Assembly (NCBI GenBank): GCA_041629655.1
Contig: JBFKMV010000177.1
Span: 1 to 10,528 of the forward strand
Direction: 5' to 3'
DNA: 10,528 nt
Origin: JBFKMV01 sp041629655
Lineage (GTDB): Bacteria; Acidobacteriota; Polarisedimenticolia; Polarisedimenticolales; Polarisedimenticolaceae
In this document: one piece after another, positions 1-6,814 of the stretch
How positions within the stretch are numbered: position 1 is the stretch's first letter
Layout of the letters: each line of letters begins with the position of its first letter
Translations under genes and position numbers: made by a program
The notes under the pieces: model-generated
Databases searched by the model: none
Told to the model about the DNA's origin: nothing
What the model saw: the letters and a program-made list of their open reading frames with translations, nothing else

Positions 1-180
1 GAACAGCCACCAGATGAACAGCAGCAGTGTGCCGACCGTGAACGAGCCCATCATCCCGAAGAACATCGCCGGCGACGCCGGCGCGAGGTAGCCCGGCACG
101 TAGAACGCGATCAGCTGGAGGGCGACGATCGCCACTCCCGGCCACAGGCGCAGGGGTCTGCTCGGACTGGGTTCCGTCAT
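1..180 (-). CDS. N-terminal 60 codons of a membrane-anchored protein (possibly a PQQ-binding-like beta-propeller protein)
   Basis: The start is ATG with its first base at 180, overlapping the stop of the RND permease as ATGA. A good Shine-Dalgarno sequence (GGGAGG, complement of 188-193) lies 7 bases upstream. The gene runs off the left edge of the window. The visible residues show a short polar, Pro-rich N-terminus with several Arg. A first hydrophobic segment follows at about residues 14-34 (VAIVALQLIAFYVPGYL), then a second at about 40-60 (MFFGMMGSFTVGTLLLFIWW). Two closely spaced membrane helices ending in a WWLF motif recall the N-terminal membrane domain of some PQQ-binding-like beta-propeller repeat proteins, but this is recalled family resemblance, not proof. 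The overlap makes it the third gene of the efflux operon, probably translationally coupled to the permease. The gene itself is well supported; its function is a guess. Confidence 0.75.
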   Translation of the reverse strand, partial: MTEPSPSRPLRLWPGVAIVALQLIAFYVPGYLAPASPAMFFGMMGSFTVGTLLLFIWWLF

Positions 181-3100
181 CTCGTGGCCTCCCGGGGAAT
201 CAGGGTTTCGATACGGCCGGTCAGGCGCGCCGCCGTGACGTAGGCCGCCGGGATCAGCACCAGCGTGACCAGCGTCGAGGCCAGCAGTCCCCCGACGACC
301 ACGCGCGCCAGGGCGCCCTGGATCTCGCCCCCGACGCCCAGACCGAGCGCCAGCGGGAGCAGCCCCAGCACCGTCGTCGCCGTCGTCATCAGGATCGGGC
401 GCAGCCGCAGCCGCGCCCCCTCGACCACGGCCTCGAAGGTGTCCATGCTGCGTTCGCGCCGCAGCAGGTTGATCGCGTCGACCAGCACGATCGCGTTGTT
501 GACCACGATGCCGATCAGCATCACCAGGCCCATCACGCTCTGGATGTTGAGCGTCGTTCCGGTGAGCAGCAGCGCCGGGACGACCCCGACCAGCGCCACC
601 GGCACCGACAGCATCACCACCAGCGGATCGACGAAGCGTTCGAACTGCGCCGCCATGATCATGTATACGAGGATTAGCGCCATCAGGATCGCGATCGTGA
701 AATCGCGCTGCGCCGCCTGCTGCTCCTCGTACTGGCCGCCGTAGAGCAACGAGTAGCCGGCAGGCAGCGGCAGGCCCGCCAGCTCGGCGCGGATCGCCTC
801 CACGGCGTCCCCCAGCGCCACGCCGCTCTCCAGGTTCGCGGTGACGTAGGTCACCCGCTGACCGTCGACGCGGTCGATCTCGACCGGGCCGCGCGCGCGA
901 CGGCGCTCGACCAGGTTGGACAGCGGAACCACCGCGCCGGCCGGCGTGCGCAGCGCCACCCCGTCCAGGTCGCCCGCGGTCAGCCGGTCGCCCGGCCGCA
1001 GCCGCACCGTGATCGGGAACTCGTCGCCGCCCTCGCGGAACCGACCGGCCTCGACGCCGGCGACGTTGGCCAGCAGCGTCAGCCCGACCTCGCGCACCGA
1101 CAGGCCGAGGTGCGCGATGCGCTCGCGGTCGAGCACCAGCCGTTGCTCGGGCTGCCCCTCGCGCCGGCTGACCCGCACGTCGGTGATTCCCGGCAGGCGC
1201 TGGATCCGCCGGCGCATCTCGTCGGCGATGCGGTCGGCCTGGTCGAGGTCCCAGCCGCGCAGCTCCAGCTCCAGCGCGTTGCCGCCGCCTCCCGAGCTGA
1301 ACACGCGGTTGAGCATCCACAGTCCCTGCTGTGCCTCGACGTCCAGCTCGCCGCCCGGCACCTCGCCGTCGACCTCGCGACGGACCAGATCGGCCAGTCG
1401 CGAGCTGGTCATCGAGCGCCGCCCCTGCGGCACCAGCTTCAGCTCGACGGCGGCGTTGTCGCCGCGGATCTCGGTCGAGAACAGGTGCACGTCGCGCGCC
1501 GGCACCACCTCGCGCACGCGATCCTCCAGCTCGTCGACGTGGGCCCGGACCACGGCGATGTTGGTGCCGCGGGCCATCTCCAGCTGGATGTCGATCTCGT
1601 CGGCGTCGGTCTGGGGCGCGAGCTCCACCGGGATCAGCGGCCAGAACGCGACCGCGATCAGCAGCAGCACGCCGGTGACGGCGAACACCCGGCCGCGCCG
1701 CCCCAGCACGCCGCGCAAGCGCTCCGTGTACCAGCCCTCGATCCGCTCGAACAGCCGTCCGGTGCTGGACCGCTCGCCGGCCCGGCGCGGGTGCAGGCGC
1801 AGGAAGCGCGCCGCCAGCATCGGCACCAGCGTCAGCGCCACGAACAGCGAGCAGGCCAGCGCGAACACCACCACCAGCGCCAGGGCCTGGAACAACGCCC
1901 CGCTGGTGGTGCGTGCGAACACCACGGGCAGGAAGATCACGCAGGTGGTCAGCGTCGAGGCGACGATCGCGCCGGCCACCTCGTGGGCGCCGATGCGGGC
2001 CGCCTCCAGCTTCGAATCGCCGGCCTCCTCGCGGCGCCGCACGATGCTCTCCAGCACCACGATCGCGTTGTCCACGATCAGGCCGACCCCCAGCGCCAGC
2101 CCGCCGAACGTCATCTGGTTCAGTGTCGAGCCGCCGAAGTACAGCAGGCCGAACGTCGCGATCACCGAGATCGGGATCGACAGTGCGATGATCGCCGTGC
2201 TGGAACGGTTGCGCAGGAACACGTACAGCACGAGCAGCGCCAGCAACGAGCCCCAGATCGCCGAGCTGCGCACCGAGTCGATCGACTGCCGGATGAAGTC
2301 GCTCTGATCGACGACCACGGTCAGCTGGAGCTCGCCGCGCTCGGCGTTGATCCGCTCCGCCTCGCGGCGCACCGCTTCGGCCACCGCCACGGTGTTGGCG
2401 CCGCTCTGCTTCTGGATCCCCAGGCTGATCGCGGGCACGCCGTTCATCTCGACCATGTAGCGCACGTCCTCGTAGGCGTCCCGGACCTCGGCCACGTCGC
2501 GCACCCGGACCGGGCGGCCGCCGGGGCGCGCGATGACCGTCGACGCGATCTCGTCGAGGTCGCGGTACTCCCCGAGCGCGCGGACGTACAGATCCTCGAA
2601 ACCGCTTTTGACCGTGCCGGTCGGCAGCGTGACGTTCTCGCGCGCCAGCGCCGCCTGCACGTCGAGCGCGGTCAGCCCGGAGGCGCGCAGCCGGTCGCGG
2701 TCCAGCTCGACGCGGATCTCGCGGTACACGCCGCCGCGGATGTCGATCGCGCCCACGCCGGGGATCTGGTCGAATCGCCGCGCCAGCTCCTGCTCCAGGA
2801 TCTGCGTCAGCTCGGCCAGGTTGCGGGTCGAGGTCACGGCGAGGCTGACCACCTCGATGCGGTCCAGGTCGAGCTTGAAGATCTGCGGGGTGTCGGCCTC
2901 GATCGGCAGCTCGTCGCGCAGTCCGTCCAGGGCCGCCCGCAGATCGTTGGCCGCCTCGTCGATGTCGGTGCCGCGCGCGAACTCCAGCGTCACGCGGCTC
3001 GATCCCTCCTCGGACTGCGAGGTCACCCGTTCGAGGTTCGGCAGCCCCGCCACCACGTTCTCGATCGGGTCGGTGATGATCCGCTCGACCTCCTCGGGAC

Positions 3101-3266
3101 CGACGTTGGGGTAGCGCACCCGCACGGTGAGCTGCGTGAACTCGACCTGCGGCAGCAGGTCCACGGGCAGGCTGCGGAACGAGACCACGCCGAGGACGAG
3201 CAGGATCAGGTAGACCATCGCGGTGGCGACGGGCCGGCGGATCGAAACCGTCGTGATCGAGGCCAA
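177..3266 (-). CDS. RND-family efflux permease, inner-membrane subunit
   Basis: This proton-driven RND permease (AcrB/SwrC superfamily) should export substrates through a tripartite pump with the adjacent membrane-fusion protein and an outer-membrane channel not seen here. Its 1029 residues match the usual family length of about 1000-1060. The N-terminus (IRRPVATAMVYLILLVLG) is the standard first helix. It is followed by the first porter domain, a helix block at about 335-485, a second porter domain at about 555-850, and a final helix block at about 855-1015. In the proton-relay helices it has VDN (D399, N400) and VNN (N923, N924) where AcrB has D407/D408 and K940. RLRPILMTT (about 953-961) matches the AcrB region holding R971 and T978. 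The VDN/VNN pattern is typical of the SwrC-like branch, not AcrB. The start is TTG, one base after the MFP stop, with GGGGGA inside the end of the MFP gene acting as a plausible ribosome site; no better in-frame start lies nearby. The substrate cannot be told from sequence. Confidence 0.96.
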   Translation of the reverse strand: MASITTVSIRRPVATAMVYLILLVLGVVSFRSLPVDLLPQVEFTQLTVRVRYPNVGPEEVERIITDPIENVVAGLPNLERVTSQSEEGSSRVTLEFARGTDIDEAANDLRAALDGLRDELPIEADTPQIFKLDLDRIEVVSLAVTSTRNLAELTQILEQELARRFDQIPGVGAIDIRGGVYREIRVELDRDRLRASGLTALDVQAALARENVTLPTGTVKSGFEDLYVRALGEYRDLDEIASTVIARPGGRPVRVRDVAEVRDAYEDVRYMVEMNGVPAISLGIQKQSGANTVAVAEAVRREAERINAERGELQLTVVVDQSDFIRQSIDSVRSSAIWGSLLALLVLYVFLRNRSSTAIIALSIPISVIATFGLLYFGGSTLNQMTFGGLALGVGLIVDNAIVVLESIVRRREEAGDSKLEAARIGAHEVAGAIVASTLTTCVIFLPVVFARTTSGALFQALALVVVFALACSLFVALTLVPMLAARFLRLHPRRAGERSSTGRLFERIEGWYTERLRGVLGRRGRVFAVTGVLLLIAVAFWPLIPVELAPQTDADEIDIQLEMARGTNIAVVRAHVDELEDRVREVVPARDVHLFSTEIRGDNAAVELKLVPQGRRSMTSSRLADLVRREVDGEVPGGELDVEAQQGLWMLNRVFSSGGGGNALELELRGWDLDQADRIADEMRRRIQRLPGITDVRVSRREGQPEQRLVLDRERIAHLGLSVREVGLTLLANVAGVEAGRFREGGDEFPITVRLRPGDRLTAGDLDGVALRTPAGAVVPLSNLVERRRARGPVEIDRVDGQRVTYVTANLESGVALGDAVEAIRAELAGLPLPAGYSLLYGGQYEEQQAAQRDFTIAILMALILVYMIMAAQFERFVDPLVVMLSVPVALVGVVPALLLTGTTLNIQSVMGLVMLIGIVVNNAIVLVDAINLLRRERSMDTFEAVVEGARLRLRPILMTTATTVLGLLPLALGLGVGGEIQGALARVVVGGLLASTLVTLVLIPAAYVTAARLTGRIETLIPREATR

Positions 3267-3267
3267 C

Positions 3268-4671
3268 TCAGCGATCCCCCGCAGCCGCCTCGCCCGCGAG
3301 CGCCTGCTGCACCACGCTCTCGCTCTCCGGGATCTCCGCGCCCAGCGCCCGCGCCACGCGCTGCTGCTTGTCCAGGAACCCGCTCAACAGGTCCTCGCGT
3401 TGGAGGTCCTGGAGCGCCGAGACCCGCTCCCACGTCGTGGGCCGGATCCGCGCCTCGGTGCTGCCGCCGGCGCCGGCCTCCGCGGCCGCTTCGTCCTGCA
3501 TGCTGCGGCGCAGCAGGTGCTGGCCCGCGATCACCACCCACTCGCCTTCGGCGACGCCGGCGACGCCGGCGCGGCCCCGCCCCTCGGCCAGCACGCCGAC
3601 CCGGCGGAAGGCGACCCGTCGCGAGCGCTCCGGGTTCTCGGCGCGCCCGGCGGCGGGCGCCTCGAGCCCGTCCGCGTCGTCGACCACGAACACGCCGCGG
3701 TCGCCGAAGCGGGGGTCCTCCCACAGCGCGCTGGTCGGGACGAGCGTGGCCTCCTCACTCGTCCCGTAGAGGATCCGCACGCCGACGAACATCCCGGGGC
3801 TCAGCCGGCCGTCCGGGTTGTCGACGTCGACCTCCCCCACCGCGGTGAAGCTCTCCTCGGCCAGGAAGGGCGACAGGCGCGTCAGCGTCGCCTCGATCGT
3901 CTCGGCGCCGGAGCCGCGCGGGCGGACCAGCACGGGCTGTCCGGGGCGCACGTTCTGGAGCATCTCCTCGGTCAACGTGACCTCGACGATCACCCGCTCC
4001 AGCCGGCCGACGTTGAACAGCACGCTGTCCGGACGGGCCAGCATGCCGACCTCGGCCCGGCGCTCGCCGACGCGTCCCGCCACCGGGGAGCGCACGCGCG
4101 TCTTGTCCAGCGCCGAGCGGCGCTCGTCGACCGCGGCGCGGGCCTGCGCCACGCGGGCCTCGGCCGCGCGCGATCCGGCGCGCGAGGCGTCGAGCTGTGC
4201 GACCAGCGTCTCCAGCTCCTGCGGGCTGACCAGGTCCTCGGCGGCCAGGCTGCTCAGCCGCCGCACGCGGGCCTCCAGCTCCGCCGTGCGGGCGCGCGAC
4301 TCGGCGGCGTTGGCCTCGGCGACCCCGACGTCGGCCTCGGCCCGGCGCAGCTGCTCCCGCAGCTCGTCGTCGCGCAGCCGGACCAGCACCTGGCCGCGCC
4401 CGACCGCCTCGCCGCTGCGCACCAGCACCTCGGCCACGGGAGCCGAGATCTCCGGCCGCACCGCGACCTGGTTCTCCGCGCGCACGATGCCGTGCACCGT
4501 CTCCTCCAGCGGCAGCCCGCCGCGACGGGCCTGAACGGCCTCGACCAGCGGCGGGCGCACCGCGGTCGCCGCCGGCTCCGCCGTTCCGCAACCGGCGAGC
4601 AACGCCGGCAGCAGGGCCACGATCACCCGGGCCGGGCCCGGTTTCGTCGAGGTGTCGTTTCCGGTTGGCAC
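3268..4671 (-). CDS. RND efflux membrane-fusion protein (HlyD/AcrA family), lipoprotein
   Basis: This periplasmic adaptor links the RND permease to an outer-membrane channel. From a GTG start at 4671 it is 467 residues. A signal peptide with K10 and R15 and a hydrophobic core ends in the lipobox LAGC, which makes C28 the lipidated residue. A lipoyl/barrel-sandwich half follows (SAPVAEVLVRSGEAVGRGQV), then an alpha-hairpin rich in Ala, Arg and Glu (roughly residues 105-200), the second lipoyl half (KTRVRSPVAGRVGERRAEVG), a beta-barrel and a membrane-proximal domain. The last 75-80 residues form a helical tail beyond the usual adaptor end. The reading frame stays open upstream to 4869, but that stretch is low-complexity Arg-rich and lies over the divergent gene at 4772, so it is unlikely to be coding. 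A second GTG at 4626 would give a signal peptide without basic residues and is less likely. No Shine-Dalgarno sequence is visible before 4671. It is the first gene of the operon. Confidence 0.93.
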   Translation of the reverse strand: MPTGNDTSTKPGPARVIVALLPALLAGCGTAEPAATAVRPPLVEAVQARRGGLPLEETVHGIVRAENQVAVRPEISAPVAEVLVRSGEAVGRGQVLVRLRDDELREQLRRAEADVGVAEANAAESRARTAELEARVRRLSSLAAEDLVSPQELETLVAQLDASRAGSRAAEARVAQARAAVDERRSALDKTRVRSPVAGRVGERRAEVGMLARPDSVLFNVGRLERVIVEVTLTEEMLQNVRPGQPVLVRPRGSGAETIEATLTRLSPFLAEESFTAVGEVDVDNPDGRLSPGMFVGVRILYGTSEEATLVPTSALWEDPRFGDRGVFVVDDADGLEAPAAGRAENPERSRRVAFRRVGVLAEGRGRAGVAGVAEGEWVVIAGQHLLRRSMQDEAAAEAGAGGSTEARIRPTTWERVSALQDLQREDLLSGFLDKQQRVARALGAEIPESESVVQQALAGEAAAGDR

Positions 4672-4684
4672 GGGAGAGAGCCTA
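4671..4684 (-). promoter_or_regulatory. Possible extended -10 for the efflux operon, implying a leaderless start
   Basis: Read on the minus strand, TGCTAGGCT resembles an extended -10 (TGnTAnnnT), with the hexamer TAGGCT as the complement of 4679-4684. Seven bases separate it from the GTG at 4671, so transcription would begin at or next to the start codon. That would fit the lack of any Shine-Dalgarno sequence before this GTG. No convincing -35 is visible. This is inference from a weak match. Confidence 0.25.
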
Positions 4685-4758
4685 GCATCCGTTCGGCGCG
4701 CTTGCCGCCGGAACCGCGGCCGTGCGAGCCTGGGATCGCACCGGGCGCGCCCCGGGAA

Positions 4759-4764
4759 AAGGAG
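4759..4764 (+). promoter_or_regulatory. Ribosome binding site deciding the start of the SnoaL-like gene
   Basis: AAGGAG lies 7 bases before the ATG at 4772. The same frame is open upstream to an ATG at 4652, but that ATG has no such site, and the extra residues are an Arg-rich stretch that would bury the signal peptide. Confidence 0.85.
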
Positions 4765-4771
4765 ACGTTCG

Positions 4772-5251
4772 ATGTCACGACTCCTCGCGATCCTCGTCGT
4801 TTTGTCCCTGGCCCTGTCCGGCGCCTGCGTCGCGCCGGGCGGGCCCGACCCCGAGACCGAGGCCAACAAGGCCGCGGTGCGCGCCTACCTGGACCGGCTG
4901 GTCAACCGCGGCGAGCTGGAGGCGTGGCCCGAGCTGATCGCCGACGACACGCTGACCTTCAACGGCGAGCCGATGTCTCGCGAGGACATGCGGCGGATGC
5001 GCGACACGTTCCGGCAGATCCTGCCCGACTATCACGTCACGGTCGAGGAGCAGACCGCCGCGGGCGACGTCGTCGCCTCGCGGGTGACGATCACCGGAAC
5101 CCACCGTGGCGACTACATGGGATTGAAGGCGTCGGGCAAGCAGCTCTCGATCGACGGCATCACCTACGACCGCTTTCGCGACGGGAAGCTCGTCGAGGCC
5201 TGGCACCAGATGGACCTGTGGGGCACGCTGCTGATGGCGTCCGACGACTGA
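4772..5251 (+). CDS. SnoaL-like (ester cyclase family) secreted protein or lipoprotein
   Basis: This is a 159-residue protein with a cleavable N-terminal signal: MSRLLAILVVLSLALSGAC. C19 follows SGA, an imperfect lipobox because position -3 is Ser, so lipidation is possible but uncertain. The mature part is a SnoaL/NTF2-fold domain. It starts with NKAAVRAYLDRLVNRGELEA, the usual helix in which a polar residue follows NRG. Next come a conserved DDTLTFNGEP segment, a helix, the strand with GTHRGDYMGLKASGK, and the final strand pair with FRDGKLVEAWHQMD. The GTHxGxxxG and DGKxVExW motifs are hallmarks of the family. Members range from polyketide cyclases to proteins of unknown role; most secreted single-domain members have no defined substrate, so I assign no reaction. 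It is divergent from the efflux operon across about 100 bp and converges on the redoxin gene with 38 bp between the stops. Confidence 0.9.
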   Translation: MSRLLAILVVLSLALSGACVAPGGPDPETEANKAAVRAYLDRLVNRGELEAWPELIADDTLTFNGEPMSREDMRRMRDTFRQILPDYHVTVEEQTAAGDVVASRVTITGTHRGDYMGLKASGKQLSIDGITYDRFRDGKLVEAWHQMDLWGTLLMASDD

Positions 5252-5289
5252 ACGGTCTTGGGCACCCACCGCAGACGCGGGCCGCGCCT

Positions 5290-6240
5290 TCAGGAACCGA
5301 CGAGCTCGCCGAACGCCCGGTCGAGGGTCGCCTGGTCCTTGAAGCCGACGAGTTTCCGGGTCAGGAACCCACGCTCGTCGATCAGGAACGTCGAGGGCAC
5401 CATGCGGCTGTCGTAGGCCGCGGAGATCTCCTTCCCCTCGGAGACCACCAGTGGATACTCGATCTCGAGCTCCCAGGCTCGCGACGCAACGTCCTCGACG
5501 TCGCCGCTGTTGATGAAGACGGGGAGGATCGTCAGCTCGTCGGCGTACTTCCGCCTCAGCTCGCTCAGGATCGGCAAGGTGTCCAGGCTGTGGAAACAGT
5601 GCGCGGACAGGAACACCAGCGCCACGTTCCGGCCTCGATTCTCGGACAGCGACACCTGGCGGCCTTCGGTATCCGGCAACGTGAAATCCGGGGCGATCCG
5701 GTCGGTGAACGCGGCGCCGTCCAGCGCCACCTCCGCCTTGTAGCGCTCGAGCTCCTCGCCGGTGGCGTTCATCAGGTTGCGGTCCACGGAGCAGGCCTTG
5801 TACTTCGAGCAGTTGCCGCCGAGGCTGGCCACGTCGAAGTCCCGGCGCGACAGCTCGGCCATCACGCCCGCGCGGACCCGCGATTCGTCGAGCGCCTCGA
5901 CCGCCTCGGGCGACAGTTTCAGCTCGCGCTCCAGCTCCTCGCCGGTGATCAGCGGGGGCTTGCCGTCCTCGATCATGTCGGCGATGTAGCCGACGACCTT
6001 CCGTTCGTCCGCCGTCAGCTCCACGTCGGCGATCTCGCCGGGGGGCGTCGCGCAGGGCGCGCCGGCGGCCGCGTGCTTGTCGCAACCGGACTTGCTGCAG
6101 CCTGCCTTGGCGCATCCGACGGTGTGCGCGGCCACCCCCTCGACCGCGTCACCGAGCACCGCCGGGCCGGCAAGCCACAGGGCGCCTCCCAGCAACGCAC
6201 AACAAAGGCCTCCTCCGCTGCACAGGGCGATCTTGATCAT
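5290..6240 (-). CDS. Membrane-anchored Cys-rich thioredoxin-fold (redoxin, AhpC/TSA-like) protein under a MerR-type promoter
   Basis: This is a 316-residue protein. The ATG at 6240 is chosen because GGAGG (6249-6253) sits 8 bases before it; an upstream in-frame ATG at 6255 contains that site, and a TTG at 6318 lies in the promoter. The order of parts is as follows. A hydrophobic anchor or signal covers about residues 3-30 and carries C7 and the vicinal pair C13-C14. Next are three pentads, GCAKA-GCSKS-GCDKH (residues 42-56; C43, C48, C53), with C63 following. A charged helical linker spans about 70-175 and contains C144 and C150. The redoxin domain covers about 180-316: APDFTLPDTEG, then FLSAHCFHS with C215, then VPSTFLIDERG with the cis-Pro P282. 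The active site is CFHS, a single-thiol CxxS, not CxxC. It probably acts outside the cytoplasmic membrane as a thiol redox or metal-binding protein. The mercury link rests on its promoter and its thiols, not on any named family. I do not recognise a characterised homologue. Confidence 0.9.
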   Translation of the reverse strand: MIKIALCSGGGLCCALLGGALWLAGPAVLGDAVEGVAAHTVGCAKAGCSKSGCDKHAAAGAPCATPPGEIADVELTADERKVVGYIADMIEDGKPPLITGEELERELKLSPEAVEALDESRVRAGVMAELSRRDFDVASLGGNCSKYKACSVDRNLMNATGEELERYKAEVALDGAAFTDRIAPDFTLPDTEGRQVSLSENRGRNVALVFLSAHCFHSLDTLPILSELRRKYADELTILPVFINSGDVEDVASRAWELEIEYPLVVSEGKEISAAYDSRMVPSTFLIDERGFLTRKLVGFKDQATLDRAFGELVGS

Positions 6241-6248
6241 CGTCGGGA

Positions 6249-6253
6249 CCTCC
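6249..6253 (-). promoter_or_regulatory. Ribosome binding site deciding the redoxin start
   Basis: GGAGG on the minus strand lies 8 bases before the ATG at 6240. It overlaps codons of any longer reading frame and so argues for the 316-residue product. Confidence 0.8.
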
Positions 6254-6286
6254 ATGGCCGAGGTTCGCTGTGGATCGGTTGAGTCC

Positions 6287-6318
6287 ATTATCCACCCGGG
6301 ACCGTGGTACGGAGTCAA
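6287..6318 (-). promoter_or_regulatory. MerR-type promoter/operator for the redoxin gene
   Basis: On the minus strand the -35 is TTGACT (6313-6318) and the -10 is GATAAT (6287-6292), separated by 20 bp instead of 17. Over-long spacers of 19-20 bp are the hallmark of promoters activated by MerR-family regulators. Directly after the -35 comes CCGTAC (6307-6312), then 4 bases, then GTCCCG (6297-6302), a degenerate partner of GTACGG. TTGACTCCGTAC is the same string that opens the Tn501 mer operator, as I recall it. The start codon is about 45 bases downstream. Confidence 0.75.
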
Positions 6319-6350
6319 GGGCCCCCGGACGGCGGCCCGCGCCGGCCGGC

Positions 6351-6382
6351 TTGACCCCGTATGCTGGTACGGACTCTAGACT
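6351..6382 (+). promoter_or_regulatory. MerR-type promoter/operator for merR and the GDCCVxC gene
   Basis: The -35 is TTGACC (6351-6356). The -10 is CTAGAC (6376-6381, 19-bp spacer) or TAGACT (6377-6382, 20-bp spacer). Inside the spacer is the dyad CCGTAT-N4-GTACGG (6357-6372), a near match to the CCGTAC-N4-GTACGG dyad of the Tn501 mer operator. This is the better of the two dyads in this gap. A MerR dimer bound here should repress or unwind its own promoter, with transcript initiation near 6388. Confidence 0.78.
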
Positions 6383-6403
6383 GCATTCCGGCGGGAGGAC
6401 GCC

Positions 6404-6814
6404 ATGGAATCCCTGACCATCGGCCAGCTGGCGCGGCGCGCGGGAGTGGGCGTGGAGACGGTTCGATTCTACGAGCGCGAAGGGCTGATCCCCGAGCCGC
6501 CCCGGCGCCCGTCGGGCTACCGGGACTACCCGCTCGAGAGCGTGGCCCGGATCGTGTTCATCCGCCGGGCCAAGGAGCTCGGCTTCACGCTCCGGGAGAT
6601 CCACGAGCTGCTGGAGCTGCGCGTCACACCGCGGCGCAGCTGCGCGCACGTCAAGCGGAGCGCCGACGCCAAGATCGCGGACATCGAAGGCAAGATCGCG
6701 GCGTTGCGTCGGATGCGCAGCGCCCTGAACGATCTGGTCAAGGCCTGCGAGAAGCGCGCTCCCACGAAGGAGTGCCCGATCCTGGCCTCCCTGGGTGACC
6801 CGGACGGCCTTTGA
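6404..6814 (+). CDS. merR: MerR-family transcriptional regulator, mercury (MerR) type
   Basis: This is a 136-residue metal-sensing activator/repressor. The N-terminal winged helix-turn-helix reads LTIGQLARRAGVGVETVRFY, then GLIPEP and SGYRDY (residues 37-42), all standard MerR features. A long dimerisation helix covers about 82-116, and a C-terminal metal loop follows. The mercury ligands are present: C80, C115 and C124. The spacings (35 and 9) equal those of C82, C117 and C126 in Tn501 MerR, and the tail CPILASL parallels CPLIASL there. There is no vicinal CC pair of the ZntR kind and no His-rich tail, so Hg(II) is the best-supported inducer; another thiophilic metal such as Pb or Cd remains possible. 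The ATG at 6404 follows GGGAGG (6393-6398) by 5 bases. The gene lies downstream of its own operator and overlaps the next gene through TTGA. Confidence 0.95.
   Translation: MESLTIGQLARRAGVGVETVRFYEREGLIPEPPRRPSGYRDYPLESVARIVFIRRAKELGFTLREIHELLELRVTPRRSCAHVKRSADAKIADIEGKIAALRRMRSALNDLVKACEKRAPTKECPILASLGDPDGL

Noticed and set aside
3552..3575. Short tandem GGCGACGCC repeats in the adaptor gene
   Set aside because: They encode GVAGVAGVAE in a coding frame and follow from repeated Gly/Val/Ala codons at high GC; no wider repeat array is present.
1110..3848. A 912-codon open frame on the plus strand across the permease and adaptor genes
   Set aside because: It is antisense to two clear genes, its product is low-complexity (His/Arg/Asp/Gln/Pro-rich) with no domain, and such frames are expected opposite high-GC genes.
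5252..5289. Bidirectional terminator between the convergent SnoaL-like and redoxin genes
   Set aside because: The 38-bp gap shows no stable hairpin with a T-run on either strand.
3223..6282. A 1019-codon open frame on the plus strand through several genes
   Set aside because: It overlaps the adaptor, the SnoaL-like gene in another frame, and the redoxin gene antisense. Its composition is a mirror of GC-rich codons, not a protein family.
6241..6318. Longer N-terminus of the redoxin from TTG 6318
   Set aside because: It would translate through the MerR-type -35, -10 and the GGAGG that serves ATG 6240.
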